This document shows, one piece after another, positions 26,315 through 35,550 of a DNA stretch of 64,000 bases. A program made the translations under genes and the position numbers. The stretch is from Actinomadura violacea. Its GTDB lineage: Bacteria > Actinomycetota > Actinomycetes > Streptosporangiales > Streptosporangiaceae. Location: positions 186,001-250,000 of the forward strand of contig NZ_JAGEPF010000004.1 in assembly GCF_017573465.1 (NCBI RefSeq). Direction: 5' to 3'. Each line of letters begins with the position of its first letter. Position 1 is the stretch's first letter. The notes under the pieces were generated by a model, which made no database searches, was not told the origin of the DNA, and was given only the letters and a program-made list of their open reading frames with translations.

Positions 26315-27199
26315 ATGTACGCCCCGACGATGCCGCTCACCGAGTTCGATGGCGCGCAGGCGATCGCCCCGCCGGCCGTCGCCGCCCGCACCCAGCGGCT
26401 GCGCGCATGCGCGACCCGCGCCGCGGGATGCGCGTGCTGTGGCGTCGCACGACGGCTGCTGTGGCTGTGCTTCGCCGCCGTCCGGCACGGTGACGCCGGA
26501 ATCGCCGAAATGCTCGCCACCGAGGCCGAGCACTACGTCGACCGCGGGACCCATCCGGAGGGCTGCCCGCAGGTCCCGCGCCCCGCCGGACGGCGCGGCG
26601 GCAGGACGCCGGCACAGGGGCGGGTGCCCGGCCCGGCCGGGCGCTCAGGCGTCCTCGTCGCCGCGACCGACGCCGGCTGGCGGCGCGGCACCTGCGGGCT
26701 CGGCTACGTCGTCGACGACGGCCGGTGGGGCATGCACGGCTGGACGTTCGGCCCGCAGGACCCGACCGGCCCCGCGAGGGTCCTGGTCAGCGAACTGCGC
26801 GCGGTCGGGCTGCTGCTCGACCGGCTGGACGGCGACGGCGCCGACGCCGGTCTGGTGCTGCTGCTCGACAGCCTCCCGGCGCTGCGGTACCTGCGGGCCT
26901 GGCGGCGCGGCGACACCGGCCGCATGCCGAACGGCTACGACCTGCGGCCCCGCCGCTACGGCGCCGTCCCCTCGCTCGTCCGGCTCGCCGGCCGGGTGGC
27001 GCGGATGCCCGGGCTGCGCGTCGAGCACGTCAAGGGGCATTCCGGTCACCCGCTCAACGAGGCCGCCGACTCGCTCGCGTCGATCGCCCGGCGCCGCGCC
27101 ATCGAGGTCTTCGACTCCACCGCCCGCGCCGGAAGCCTCGTCGAGGCGTTCCTGCGGGACTGGCACCACTCCCCCGACTCATCCGGCCTCGCGGCCTGA
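26315..27199 (+). CDS. RNase H-fold protein with Cys/His-containing N-terminal extension
   Basis: This 294-residue protein has a C-terminal RNase HI-like domain (about 110-270). The four acidic catalytic positions are present in order: Asp in ATDAGW, Glu in SELRAV, Asp in LLLDS and Asp in NEAADSLA. The family His lies in HVKGHSGHPLNEAAD. It should cleave the RNA strand of RNA-DNA hybrids or a related substrate. The N-terminal 100 residues are unfamiliar and contain a CACC and a GCPQV cluster. The ATG at 26315 has GGAG upstream. It is the first gene of a three-gene operon; only seven bases separate it from the next. Confidence 0.82.
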   Translation: MYAPTMPLTEFDGAQAIAPPAVAARTQRLRACATRAAGCACCGVARRLLWLCFAAVRHGDAGIAEMLATEAEHYVDRGTHPEGCPQVPRPAGRRGGRTPAQGRVPGPAGRSGVLVAATDAGWRRGTCGLGYVVDDGRWGMHGWTFGPQDPTGPARVLVSELRAVGLLLDRLDGDGADAGLVLLLDSLPALRYLRAWRRGDTGRMPNGYDLRPRRYGAVPSLVRLAGRVARMPGLRVEHVKGHSGHPLNEAADSLASIARRRAIEVFDSTARAGSLVEAFLRDWHHSPDSSGLAA

Positions 27200-27206
27200 C
27201 CGATCC

Positions 27207-27992
27207 ATGGAGCCCGACATGGCCCCCGACCAGCCCCACGCCCCGCGCCCCGTCCCGCCGTCGGTGCCCCAGCCCCCGCCCGGCGCCGTCTTGCCCCCGC
27301 CGGGTGTGGTCCCGCCGCCGCCCGGCCACTTTCCCCGCTACAACGGCCCCGTTCCACCGCCCGGATATCCGCCGCCTAAGCAGAAGGGCAAGGGCTGCCT
27401 GTACGCGGTCATCGGTACCGTCGCAACGCTCTTCCTCATGGGCGCTTGCGGCGTGATCGTGGGCGCGACAGCGGACAGCCCATCGGCGACACCGAGCACG
27501 TCCCACGCAACGTCCGCGCGTAAGGCGTCCAGCCCGAAGAGCACTCCGAGCAGGACCGCCAAGGCGACACCATCGAAGACGGTCGTCGTGAACGGAATCG
27601 GCCGGGAGTACCGCGACGGAAAGTTCGCCTTCACCGTCACCAAGGTGAAGAAGGGCGTGAAGCGGGTCGGGGACGAGTATTTCGGCAACACCGCACAGGG
27701 CCAGTACGTCCTCATCTACGTGACCGTCGAGAACATCGGCGACAAGGCCCGCACCTTCACCGCCGGGAACCAGACCCTCTACGACACCAAGGGACGCAAG
27801 TTCGACACCGACGGCGGCGCCACCGTGATGATGGGCGACGAGTCGAAGTCGTTCCTCGAGCAGATCAACCCGGGCAACTCCGTCGACGGGATCCTCATCT
27901 TCGACGTCCCGCGCGGCATCCGCCTCAAGGCCCTGGACCTGCACGACTCCGTGTTCTCCGGCGGCGTCACCGTCCCCCTCGGCAACCGCTGA
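27207..27992 (+). CDS. membrane-anchored DUF4352 protein
   Basis: This 261-residue protein has a Pro-rich cytoplasmic N-terminus (1-55) and one TM helix at about 62-86 (CLYAVIGTVATLFLMGACGV). A Ser/Thr/Lys linker and an extracytoplasmic DUF4352 immunoglobulin-like domain (about 135-255) follow, with the typical FAFTVTKVKKGVKRVG and YVLIYVTVENIGDKARTF strands. DUF4352 domains are binding or adhesion modules of unknown ligand. The start is ATG 27207; ATG 27219 is possible. The gene sits between the RNase H-fold gene (7 bases) and the ASCH-GTPase gene (22 bases), which argues for one transcript. Confidence 0.85.
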   Translation: MEPDMAPDQPHAPRPVPPSVPQPPPGAVLPPPGVVPPPPGHFPRYNGPVPPPGYPPPKQKGKGCLYAVIGTVATLFLMGACGVIVGATADSPSATPSTSHATSARKASSPKSTPSRTAKATPSKTVVVNGIGREYRDGKFAFTVTKVKKGVKRVGDEYFGNTAQGQYVLIYVTVENIGDKARTFTAGNQTLYDTKGRKFDTDGGATVMMGDESKSFLEQINPGNSVDGILIFDVPRGIRLKALDLHDSVFSGGVTVPLGNR

Positions 27993-28014
27993 CCGTCCTT
28001 CGAGGAAGAACCCC

Positions 28015-30447
28015 TTGTCTGAGATCTCTTGGGCACTGACCGTGCCGCAGCCCGCGGCGTGGGCGATCGCCCACGGCCATCAGGACGTCTACGACCGCTC
28101 CTACTCCACCGAACGGCGCGGCCTGCTCGCCATCTGCGCCGGCGAGTCGACCGACGAGGTCCTGCTACGGCGGACCGCCGAGTTGACGGGCCTCCCGCAG
28201 GAGGAGGTCATAGCGGCCTGCACGGGCCGGAACGAGATCGTCGCCGTGGCGCGGCTCGTGGACGTGTGCGACGGACGGTCCTGCACCTGCGGGCCCTGGG
28301 CCGGCAGGCGGTTCGTCCACTGGCGCCTCGCGGACACGGTGCTCCTTCCCGATCCGGTGCCCGCACCGCGCGCGCTTGGGATCTGGCGGATGCAGCCCGT
28401 CCTCGCCGGAGAGGTCGAGGAGCAGTGGCGGGCCGCGTCGGGCGCCGGGCGGTCCCGCGCGGTCGGCGGGCGCCGCGACTCCGCCGCGCTGCGCGACGAA
28501 CTGCTGCCGCTCCCGTCCACCGCGGAGGGGTACCGGCGGGTCCTGCTGCTCGGCACCACCGGTGCGGGCAAGACCACCGCCGTCCGGCAGCTGCTCGGCA
28601 CCGACCCGGCGACCGAGCGGTTCCCGTCCACGTCCGCGGCGAAGACCACCGTCGCCGACACCGAGATCATCATGTCCGGCGGCGGCCGCTACCACGCCGC
28701 GGTCACCTTCGCCGGACGCGACGAGATCGCCGGGCACCTGCGCGACAACGTGTGGGAGACAGCGAAGGCGGTGTTCGAAAGGCGGCCCCCGGACGTCGTC
28801 CAGGACAAGCTCCTCGACCACGTCAGCCAGCGCTTCAGGTTCAGCCACGTGCTGGGCCGCGCGGCTCCGCCCGGGCCCGCCGGCCCGGACGACGACGTCG
28901 ACGAGTTCGAGGACGAGGCGGACGGCGACGAGGCGCCGGGCGTGCGGGCGGCCGATCCCGCGACGACGGAACTCGTCCGGTCCGCGGTCCAGGCCGTCCG
29001 GGCCGTCGTCGCGGGAGAGCTCGCCGGCCTTTCCGTCCGCCGTGCGCCCGGCGACGACGACCGCACCGACGAGGAGATCGTCGAGGACGAACTCGAGAAC
29101 CGCGTCCGCCGCTCCGCCGTCTGCGAGCGGATCGTCGAGACGCTGCTGGCGGAGATCGCCGCGCGCTTCGACCTGCTCGAAGCGGGCGACCTGCACCGGG
29201 ACGGCGACGGCTGGCCGGTGTCGTGGACCTGGGACTCAGGCGACCGCGCCGAGTTCCTGCGGGTCGTCACCCGGTTCTCCAGCAATCGGGCCGCCCTCTT
29301 CGGGCGGCTGCTGACGCCGCTCGTCGACGGGATCCGGGTCCGCGGACCGTTCCGGCCGCTGTGGGCGGAACGCGAGGCACGGCTCGTCCTCATCGACGGC
29401 GAGGGCCTCGGGCACATCCCCGGATCGGTCGCCGCGGTCTCGACCCGGCTGCGCAGGCGGCTGGACGAGGTCGACGCGATCGTCCTGGTCGACAACGCCC
29501 AGCAGCCCATGCAGGCCGCCCCCGTCGCCGTGATGCGCACGGCCGCCGCTACCGGCAACGGCGAGAAACTCCATTTCCTCTTCACCCACTTCGACCTCGT
29601 CACCGGGGACAACCTGCACACGGTCGCCGACCGGAAGAGGCATGTGCTGGCCTCCGCCGAGAACGTGTTGAACGAGATCCGCGAAGAACTCGGGATCGCC
29701 GAAAGGGTCCTGCGGCGCCGGCTGGACGAGGCACGGCATTTCGTGGGCGGCATCGAAAGGGCCCTCGCCCCGGACCGTGCCGATCCGCGACCGAAGGCGG
29801 CCGCCCGCACGATGCGGGAGCTCAACGCCCTGCTCGATGCACTGACGGCGGACCCCGTCCCGGTCGAGACGGGCCCGTCCCGGCCCGTCTACCGGACCGC
29901 GGACCTGACCGAAGCGGTGGCGGAGGCCGCCCGCGGCTTTCACGGCCAGTGGCGCGCCACGCTCGGCCTCGCCCACGACCCCCGCGTGCCGAAACGGCAC
30001 TGGGCGAGTGTGAAGGCGCTGACCAGGCGCCTCGCCGAGGGGCATACCGACGAGTACCAGGATCTGCGTCCCGCCGCGAGCCTGCGCACGATGCTGGAGG
30101 ACGCCGTCTACCGGATGCTCCAGCGGCCGGTGCGATGGACGGGGCCGGAGCCGGACGCGGAAGATCAGGAGGTCGTCGTCGGCGACGTCTCCGGCGCCCT
30201 GACACGCCGCCTCATCGGACTCGTCGACCGGCTCGTCACGGAAGAGCCCCGCCCCATTTGGAAGCGCGCCTACGAGGAGCACGGAAAGGGCTCGACGGTC
30301 CGCCGGGCGCATCTCGTCCTCGATGGCATCTATGCGGAGGCCGTTCCCTTCCCGACGAACAGGACTGCATACGAGAACAGTTTCTCCGACGCGGTGGCCG
30401 CCGCATTCAAAGAGGCCGCCGCAGAATTGGACCTCGCTCTCGAATGA
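28015..30447 (+). CDS. ASCH domain fused to a large dynamin-like GTPase
   Basis: This 810-residue fusion was not one I could match to a named family. Residues 1-125 are an ASCH (PUA-like) domain: WALTVPQPAAWAIAHG, QDVYDRSY, GLLAICAGES, EIVAVARLVDV and FVHWRLAD, with a CxC before the last strand. ASCH domains bind nucleic acids or modified nucleotides. The GTPase has a P-loop GTTGAGKTTAV near 180, a Thr-containing switch STSAAKTTVAD near 204, a DxxG-type LIDGEGLGH near 460 and a possible base-recognition THFD near 525. A long insertion between switches and the helical C-terminus resemble dynamin-like or NTPase defence proteins. TTG 28015 is preceded by GAGGAAGAA, which fixes the start. Confidence 0.78.
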   Translation: MSEISWALTVPQPAAWAIAHGHQDVYDRSYSTERRGLLAICAGESTDEVLLRRTAELTGLPQEEVIAACTGRNEIVAVARLVDVCDGRSCTCGPWAGRRFVHWRLADTVLLPDPVPAPRALGIWRMQPVLAGEVEEQWRAASGAGRSRAVGGRRDSAALRDELLPLPSTAEGYRRVLLLGTTGAGKTTAVRQLLGTDPATERFPSTSAAKTTVADTEIIMSGGGRYHAAVTFAGRDEIAGHLRDNVWETAKAVFERRPPDVVQDKLLDHVSQRFRFSHVLGRAAPPGPAGPDDDVDEFEDEADGDEAPGVRAADPATTELVRSAVQAVRAVVAGELAGLSVRRAPGDDDRTDEEIVEDELENRVRRSAVCERIVETLLAEIAARFDLLEAGDLHRDGDGWPVSWTWDSGDRAEFLRVVTRFSSNRAALFGRLLTPLVDGIRVRGPFRPLWAEREARLVLIDGEGLGHIPGSVAAVSTRLRRRLDEVDAIVLVDNAQQPMQAAPVAVMRTAAATGNGEKLHFLFTHFDLVTGDNLHTVADRKRHVLASAENVLNEIREELGIAERVLRRRLDEARHFVGGIERALAPDRADPRPKAAARTMRELNALLDALTADPVPVETGPSRPVYRTADLTEAVAEAARGFHGQWRATLGLAHDPRVPKRHWASVKALTRRLAEGHTDEYQDLRPAASLRTMLEDAVYRMLQRPVRWTGPEPDAEDQEVVVGDVSGALTRRLIGLVDRLVTEEPRPIWKRAYEEHGKGSTVRRAHLVLDGIYAEAVPFPTNRTAYENSFSDAVAAAFKEAAAELDLALE

Positions 30448-30466
30448 CGCGGCCCTCCTCCCACGG

Positions 30467-31882
30467 TCAGGACGTGGCGGCCACCCGGTCGGTGAACGAG
30501 CCGTGGAAGCCCATCGGGATGTGGTGGCGCAGGTGGGCGACGGCGAGCGGCTCGGCCTCGACGTCCCGGGCATCCAGGATCAGCAGGCGCGAGCGGTGCT
30601 CGTCCGGGTCGTAGGCGAGGGTCAGCAACCAGCCGTCCCCTTCGTCCGCGTCGGGCGCACGGGGCACGAACACCGGCTCGCCGAACCCATGCCCGGGCGG
30701 CAGTTCGTGGGTCGTCCGGCGGCCGGTGACGTGGTCGTACGCGTGAACGCCCGTACTGGTCTTCGTCCGGCCGGCGAAATAGGTGTAACGGTGCGGGCGC
30801 CCGGCCTGCCGGACGTCGGCGTGCGGCAGTTCCATCGGCCCCGCGCACACTTCCTGCTCCTCGATCCTTCCGGACGGGGTGACGCGGTAGCGCATCAGCG
30901 CGTCACCCCAGGGGAAGTCGCTGGTCCGGAAGTCGCGGAACCTGGTGGCCACCTGGTCCCAGTCGGCGAATCGCACGAATTCCACAACGATGTCGTCGCC
31001 GTCTTCGAAGGCATTGACGAAATGAAACCCGAGCAGAGCCTCATGCTCGATAATCCGCCCTTTACCGCCGTCCCGCGGAACGATCGCAAAACACGTCGGA
31101 CGATGCGGCTCATACGTTAGGGCGTCCGCAATGGACCCGGTTCCCAGCAGGATCGGCGCCACCTTCGGAATGACCGGGTTGATGACGAACACCAGATGGC
31201 GCCGAGTGAGCGCGAAGTCATGGTTCCACGGACTGTACGGCAGCGATATCCGCGGCATGTGCTGCAGCTTCCCGCCCGGGTCGACCCGGTAGCAGCGCAG
31301 GCTCCGCAGCCGCGTGAAGTCCATTCCGAAGTTGAACAGCTCGCCGGTCTCCGGACAGCGCGACGGATGCGCCGAGAAGGCGGACATCAGCTTCAGCCGT
31401 CCATCGAACGAATGCTCGCCGATGGTCTCGAGGCTGTCGGGATCCAGCCGGTACGGACGGCCCCCTTCCCACAGCGCCAGCAACTGCCCGCCGTGCAGGA
31501 TCACCCCAGTGTTGGCGACGTTCGCCGGCGGCCGCAGCATGTTGCCCGCCACCCCGCCCGGCCGCTGCGTCCCGAGCCCGCGCAGCCCGACCCGCCCTTT
31601 CCGCTGCCCGAAACGGTAATGCCTCGTTCTTACGTACCGATTCCGGTAATGGATCCGCCCGTCACCCGGGAACGCGAACAGCGACAGCATTCCGTCACCG
31701 TCGAAAATGTGGTCGAGCAGGGTCTCGCCGACCTGCCAGCGCCCTGGACCGTTCCGATAGAGCGTCCCGACCAGACCGTCCGGAAGGCGCCCGTCGATCT
31801 CGCCGATCTCATAGTCGTGCTCCTCGGCGAGCGCCTCGTAAAGCCCATGCCACGCCTCGACGCCCTCGACCGCTGCGGTCAC
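30467..31882 (-). CDS. carotenoid oxygenase (retinal pigment epithelial membrane protein family)
   Basis: This 471-residue nonheme-iron dioxygenase cleaves the double bonds of carotenoids or stilbenoid compounds. Four iron-binding His are present in the usual contexts: SAHPSRCPETGE near 170, PWNHDF near 220, GFHFVNAFED near 286 and GFHGSF near 458. The N-terminal LYRNGPG and the FDGDGMLSLF segment are family signatures. GTG 31882 is chosen because GAGGAG lies seven bases upstream; the frame to 31927 lacks any ribosome site. It converges on the ASCH-GTPase gene with 19 bases between stops and diverges from the type VII cluster. The substrate is unknown. Confidence 0.93.
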   Translation of the reverse strand: MTAAVEGVEAWHGLYEALAEEHDYEIGEIDGRLPDGLVGTLYRNGPGRWQVGETLLDHIFDGDGMLSLFAFPGDGRIHYRNRYVRTRHYRFGQRKGRVGLRGLGTQRPGGVAGNMLRPPANVANTGVILHGGQLLALWEGGRPYRLDPDSLETIGEHSFDGRLKLMSAFSAHPSRCPETGELFNFGMDFTRLRSLRCYRVDPGGKLQHMPRISLPYSPWNHDFALTRRHLVFVINPVIPKVAPILLGTGSIADALTYEPHRPTCFAIVPRDGGKGRIIEHEALLGFHFVNAFEDGDDIVVEFVRFADWDQVATRFRDFRTSDFPWGDALMRYRVTPSGRIEEQEVCAGPMELPHADVRQAGRPHRYTYFAGRTKTSTGVHAYDHVTGRRTTHELPPGHGFGEPVFVPRAPDADEGDGWLLTLAYDPDEHRSRLLILDARDVEAEPLAVAHLRHHIPMGFHGSFTDRVAATS

Positions 31883-32066
31883 GTCCGACTCCTCACCGAC
31901 GAGATCCCGGTCAGCGAAGCGTCCCACACCGTCCGCACGTAGTTCAATACCTAACGACTACCCCTCACCAGGCAACTCACACCGCCCCCGAAGTATCCAC
32001 TCCCGAGCAGGCGCAACCCGGCGCCACAACGGCAGCCCGAAATGCCGGTATCCCTCGACAGTGCCT

Positions 32067-32095
32067 TTGACAGCCGCGTTGCGCTTCGGAAAGAT
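32067..32095 (+). promoter_or_regulatory. candidate promoter of the type VII accessory operon
   Basis: TTGACA (32067-32072) and AAAGAT (32090-32095) are separated by 17 bases, matching the actinobacterial housekeeping pattern. The first GTG of the operon lies 55 bases downstream at 32150 with GGAGG before it. Confidence 0.5.
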
Positions 32096-32149
32096 CGCTG
32101 TTCAAGTCCCCGCGCCTCATGGTTCCTCGCTCCCCACACGGAGGTACTC

Positions 32150-32641
32150 GTGCCGCCGACGCCCCCAGGCCTGCCGCCGAACACGCGCGCCTGGCCCGGA
32201 CTCGACAGCAAGGGCCCCGACCTCGTCGTCGGCGACTTGAAGACCCTGGCGCGCAGGCTCGAGAAGCAACTCGAGGAAGTGATCTCGACGGCCACCGCCC
32301 ACCTGCAGGCCGCCGGCTCCGCCGCGCCCACCGCCTACGGCCAGTGGGACGCCGCCTCCCAGCTCGCCTCGACGGCGTCCACGGCGCACGCCGCGATCAC
32401 CGACCACCACATGCGGTTCATCTACGCCATGCAGGCCGTCGTGAAGAAGCTCTACGCAACGGCACACGTCTACGACGAGCACGAAGCCGCGATCGAGGCA
32501 AAGATCCGGAAGCTCAACCGGCTGCTCGGCGGGGATCCGATGCCCCCGACCAAGAAGACGTCAACACCGAAGACATCGGACGCGGGACCGACATGGCCTG
32601 TTTCAGGTTCCGGACCGACATGGCCACTGGCAGGGGACTAG
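32150..32641 (+). CDS. helical protein, type VII secretion locus
   Basis: This is a 163-residue protein. After a Pro-rich start, residues about 20-125 form two long amphipathic helices (VVGDLKTLARRLEKQLEEVI, then DHHMRFIYAMQAVVKKLY). The tail has a near-repeat of GPTWPVSGS. The shape suits an ESX-like or chaperone-like partner of the following gene, but there is no WxG motif in the expected turn. GTG 32150 with GGAGG eight bases before is the start; the longer frame from 32042 lies across the promoter. Four bases separate its stop from the next start. Confidence 0.7.
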   Translation: MPPTPPGLPPNTRAWPGLDSKGPDLVVGDLKTLARRLEKQLEEVISTATAHLQAAGSAAPTAYGQWDAASQLASTASTAHAAITDHHMRFIYAMQAVVKKLYATAHVYDEHEAAIEAKIRKLNRLLGGDPMPPTKKTSTPKTSDAGPTWPVSGSGPTWPLAGD

Positions 32642-32645
32642 GACG

Positions 32646-33992
32646 ATGACCACCTACAAGGACTCCCCTCTCCGTGCCTCGCCCCCGTCGGGCTCTCCGA
32701 ACGCCTACACGTCCAAGGAACAGATCACGGCATATCTTCGGAACGTCGATCCGGGGACGGTGACCGCTTCCGGCCAGGCGTATCTCGAGCTGGCGAACAG
32801 CTATGACAAGGCGACGACCGAGCTCCGCGGATTCGCCCGTGAGCTGAGCGAAGCATGGAAGGGCCCGGCGTCGAACGCCGCCCAAGCAAAATTGCGGGAG
32901 CTCTTCAGCGCGGCCTTCGAGATCTCTTCCCGTTCCCAGCAGATCGGCACCGCGGTCACGACACACGGTGCCAGCTACCTCGCCTGGTACAAATCCAGCA
33001 TGCCCACGCCGAAGACGGTCGAAGAGGCCCGGCAATGGATGCAAGGTGCGAATGAGCGCGCATCCGAAACCTGGAGCGCCATCCCTGCCGACATTTCCAC
33101 GGGGCTCCCCTCGGTCACGACGAAGCGGAACGAGTTCGGTGCGCCGGCGACCGGCTCCTGGGGCGGCGCCGGACCGGGGGGCGCCGGTGGTGGAAACGCG
33201 GGCGCCCCCGGCGGCGGAACCGGGCCAGGCTCGGGCACGCCGGAAGGAGTGACCGGTGGTCACTCGAATCCGTCCAACAGTCATGCACCGCGGAGTCACA
33301 CTGCCCCTCTCTTCGGAGACCGGCCCGGCCACGCCGTCGGCCAAGCCGGCAACAACGGCGATCACATCGACGGGGAACCGCTTCCGCCGGGCGATGGCGG
33401 GGGGACCGAGCTCTCTGGTCTCGGCCCCACCGGAACGGCCGGGAGCGGTCTGATGCCCGGCGGGACCGGCGGCCCCGGCATCGGGGGTGGCGCCATCGGC
33501 GGTGGCATCCGGCCAAGTGGCTCGGCAGGCCCCGGACTACCTGGTGGCGGCATCGGGGCCGGCCTTCCCGGCGCCGGCAGCGGGCCCCTCGGCGCTGGAG
33601 GCGGTCTCGTTCCCGGTCCCGGTGCCATCGGCGGTTCGTACGGTCAAGGCGCCGCCGGCAGCGGGAGAAGCCCGCTCGCCGGGCGTCCTGGCGCACCGAG
33701 TGCGGGGGTTCCAGGGACTAGCGGTCACGGCGGCCGGAACGACAAAGAACGTGAGCGCGGCGCCTGGTTGTCGGACGATCCGAGTATTTGGGACGGAGAC
33801 GTCGAAGCCGTTCCCGGCGTCATCGGCGATGCTCCGCCGAAGCCCGTCGAGACCGAGCACCCCACCCGAACTGAGAAGACCGACGAGGCAGCACTACTAC
33901 GCAAAGTACTTGCTCGTTTGGCCGAGCTCGAGGCACACACCGATAACACCCCTCCCTCTCCGGCTCCACCGCGAATGGAGTGGACGGATTGA
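32646..33992 (+). CDS. PPE/WXG-like protein with long Gly-rich region
   Basis: This 448-residue protein begins with a helical WXG100-like domain (about 30-140). It has SEAWKGPASNAAQAKLREL at the helix turn and SYLAWYKSSM near the second helix end. Residues 165-370 are Gly/Pro/Ala low complexity, as in PPE-type or other type VII substrates. The C-terminus is acidic and helical (EAALLRKVLARLAELEAHTD). It is probably a secreted or surface substrate. The mycosin gene overlaps its 3' end by 13 bases. Confidence 0.75.
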   Translation: MTTYKDSPLRASPPSGSPNAYTSKEQITAYLRNVDPGTVTASGQAYLELANSYDKATTELRGFARELSEAWKGPASNAAQAKLRELFSAAFEISSRSQQIGTAVTTHGASYLAWYKSSMPTPKTVEEARQWMQGANERASETWSAIPADISTGLPSVTTKRNEFGAPATGSWGGAGPGGAGGGNAGAPGGGTGPGSGTPEGVTGGHSNPSNSHAPRSHTAPLFGDRPGHAVGQAGNNGDHIDGEPLPPGDGGGTELSGLGPTGTAGSGLMPGGTGGPGIGGGAIGGGIRPSGSAGPGLPGGGIGAGLPGAGSGPLGAGGGLVPGPGAIGGSYGQGAAGSGRSPLAGRPGAPSAGVPGTSGHGGRNDKERERGAWLSDDPSIWDGDVEAVPGVIGDAPPKPVETEHPTRTEKTDEAALLRKVLARLAELEAHTDNTPPSPAPPRMEWTD

Positions 33993-35194
33993 GCGTCCGA
34001 AAACTGAGGCACCGTGTCTGCGTCATGGGAGCGGCTATCGCGGTGGCGTACGGGGCTGCGGCCCCCTCTGCGCTCGCGGCCCCGACGCCACGATCAGACG
34101 AGTGGTGGTTTCGCGCTTGGTCGGTTCAAGACAAGGTCTGGCCGCTCAGCAAAGGCACAGGGACGACCGTCGCGCTGATAGACACCGGGGTGAACGCGAA
34201 ACTTCCCGAGCTGTCCGGCGCCGTCCTCCCAGGTCTGGACACGGCCGGCGGGCGCACCGATGGCCGGGTCGACTTCGACGGACAGGGCCACGGCACCGCA
34301 ATGGCCGCGCTCATCGCCGGGCGCGGCGGCGGCACCACTGGGTTCACCGGCCTGGCTCCAGAGGCGAAGATATTGCCCGTCCGGCTCGTGGACCACAGCG
34401 AGGGTGATTGGACCAGCGCAATTTCGCAGGGCATCAAGTATGCCGTCGACCACGGGGTCAAAGTCGTCAATATGTCGATCGGCCAGCAGGCGTTTCAGTG
34501 TCCGCAAGAATTGCAGGACGCGATCGCCTATGCGATTCAGCACAATGTCGTCCTCGTCGCGGCCGCCGGCAACGCGGGGCCGACCAGTAACGCACCGGAA
34601 ATTCCCGCCAGATGCCCCGGGGTGCTCACCATCGGAGCTGTGACCAAGGAATCAAAAGCCTGGTCGGGCTCAGTTCCGCACGGCTACGTCACACTGGCCG
34701 CCCCCGGGGCGCAGATGGGAGCAGTGGGCAAGGACGGCACTTACTACCCGGACAGCCGTGGCACCAGCGGCGCGGCGGCGTTGACTTCCGCCGCAATAGC
34801 ACTGATACGGGCACGCAATCCGTCCATGCCGGGGCGGACCGTCGTCCAGCGGCTCATCGCCACAGCGATGCGAATAGGCGACAAGAAATGGAGCCCGAAA
34901 ACCGGATACGGAGTGATACTCGTCCGCGGCGCGATGGATCCCGTCAACTACCCCGTACCGGCCAACGCGCCCAATCCCGTCTACGACGCCTTCGACAAGT
35001 GGAAAGCGTCGACCTACCGCGCACCTTCAAGTCCGCCGACGGCCGCGAAACCGAAGGCCAATCAGCCAAGTGGAATCGGGACATCCACCATCATCGCCGG
35101 AGGGGCCGCGGTCGTGCTGGTGGTCGGTGGTCTGGTCGCCGGGGTTCTCTTGGTGAGCCGTAGGCGCGGGCTCGACCGTACTCCTCATTCGTAG
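33980..35194 (+). CDS. mycP: mycosin, type VII secretion-associated subtilisin-like protease
   Basis: This 404-residue membrane-anchored serine protease is of the MycP type. A signal peptide ends ALA near residue 35. The catalytic triad is visible as Asp in VALIDTGV (near 67), His in GHGTAMAAL (near 103) and Ser in RGTSGAAAL (near 261), with the oxyanion Asn in AAAGNAGP. A C-terminal TM helix lies at about 370-392, followed by SRRRG. Mycosins stabilise the ESX channel and process secreted substrates. GTG 33980 or TTG 33989 (TTGA overlap, GGAG eight bases upstream) are both possible starts. No ecc genes are present in the window. Confidence 0.93.
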   Translation: MDGLSVRKLRHRVCVMGAAIAVAYGAAAPSALAAPTPRSDEWWFRAWSVQDKVWPLSKGTGTTVALIDTGVNAKLPELSGAVLPGLDTAGGRTDGRVDFDGQGHGTAMAALIAGRGGGTTGFTGLAPEAKILPVRLVDHSEGDWTSAISQGIKYAVDHGVKVVNMSIGQQAFQCPQELQDAIAYAIQHNVVLVAAAGNAGPTSNAPEIPARCPGVLTIGAVTKESKAWSGSVPHGYVTLAAPGAQMGAVGKDGTYYPDSRGTSGAAALTSAAIALIRARNPSMPGRTVVQRLIATAMRIGDKKWSPKTGYGVILVRGAMDPVNYPVPANAPNPVYDAFDKWKASTYRAPSSPPTAAKPKANQPSGIGTSTIIAGGAAVVLVVGGLVAGVLLVSRRRGLDRTPHS

Positions 35195-35216
35195 GACGCT
35201 GACAAGGAAGAATCCA

Positions 35217-35549
35217 GTGACCGAGACTCGGCAGTTCAACCCTGCGCATCTGCGGGAGACCGGGAAGTCGGCGGACGACCTCGGCGACCACGTCCAGAAG
35301 GCGCTGAAGAAGCTGGAAGACGCGCACCAGGGCGTCAAGGCGGGCGCGGACGGCTTCGCCTTCGCGGGTGCGCTCGGCAAGGTCTTCGACTCGTGGGACC
35401 ACCGGCTGGGAGCGCTGCGCGGCGAGTGCTGGTCGATCGCCGCCACCTTTCGCGCCAACGCCGGCAAGGACCAGGCGACGGAGCAGGGCCTCGTGACCGG
35501 GATGAACAAGAACTTCAACGACCTGATCAATTTCAGGACGGGCGACTGA
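35217..35549 (+). CDS. WXG100-like small helical protein
   Basis: This 110-residue helical protein is the size of ESX substrates. It has two predicted helices separated near FDSWDHRLG, and a second Trp in ECWSIAATF. It lacks an exact WxG. GTG 35217 is preceded by AAGGAAG at good spacing. It directly precedes the alpha/beta-hydrolase gene (one base between), so it is a candidate secretion partner for that protein. Confidence 0.75.
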   Translation: MTETRQFNPAHLRETGKSADDLGDHVQKALKKLEDAHQGVKAGADGFAFAGALGKVFDSWDHRLGALRGECWSIAATFRANAGKDQATEQGLVTGMNKNFNDLINFRTGD

Positions 35550-35550
35550 C

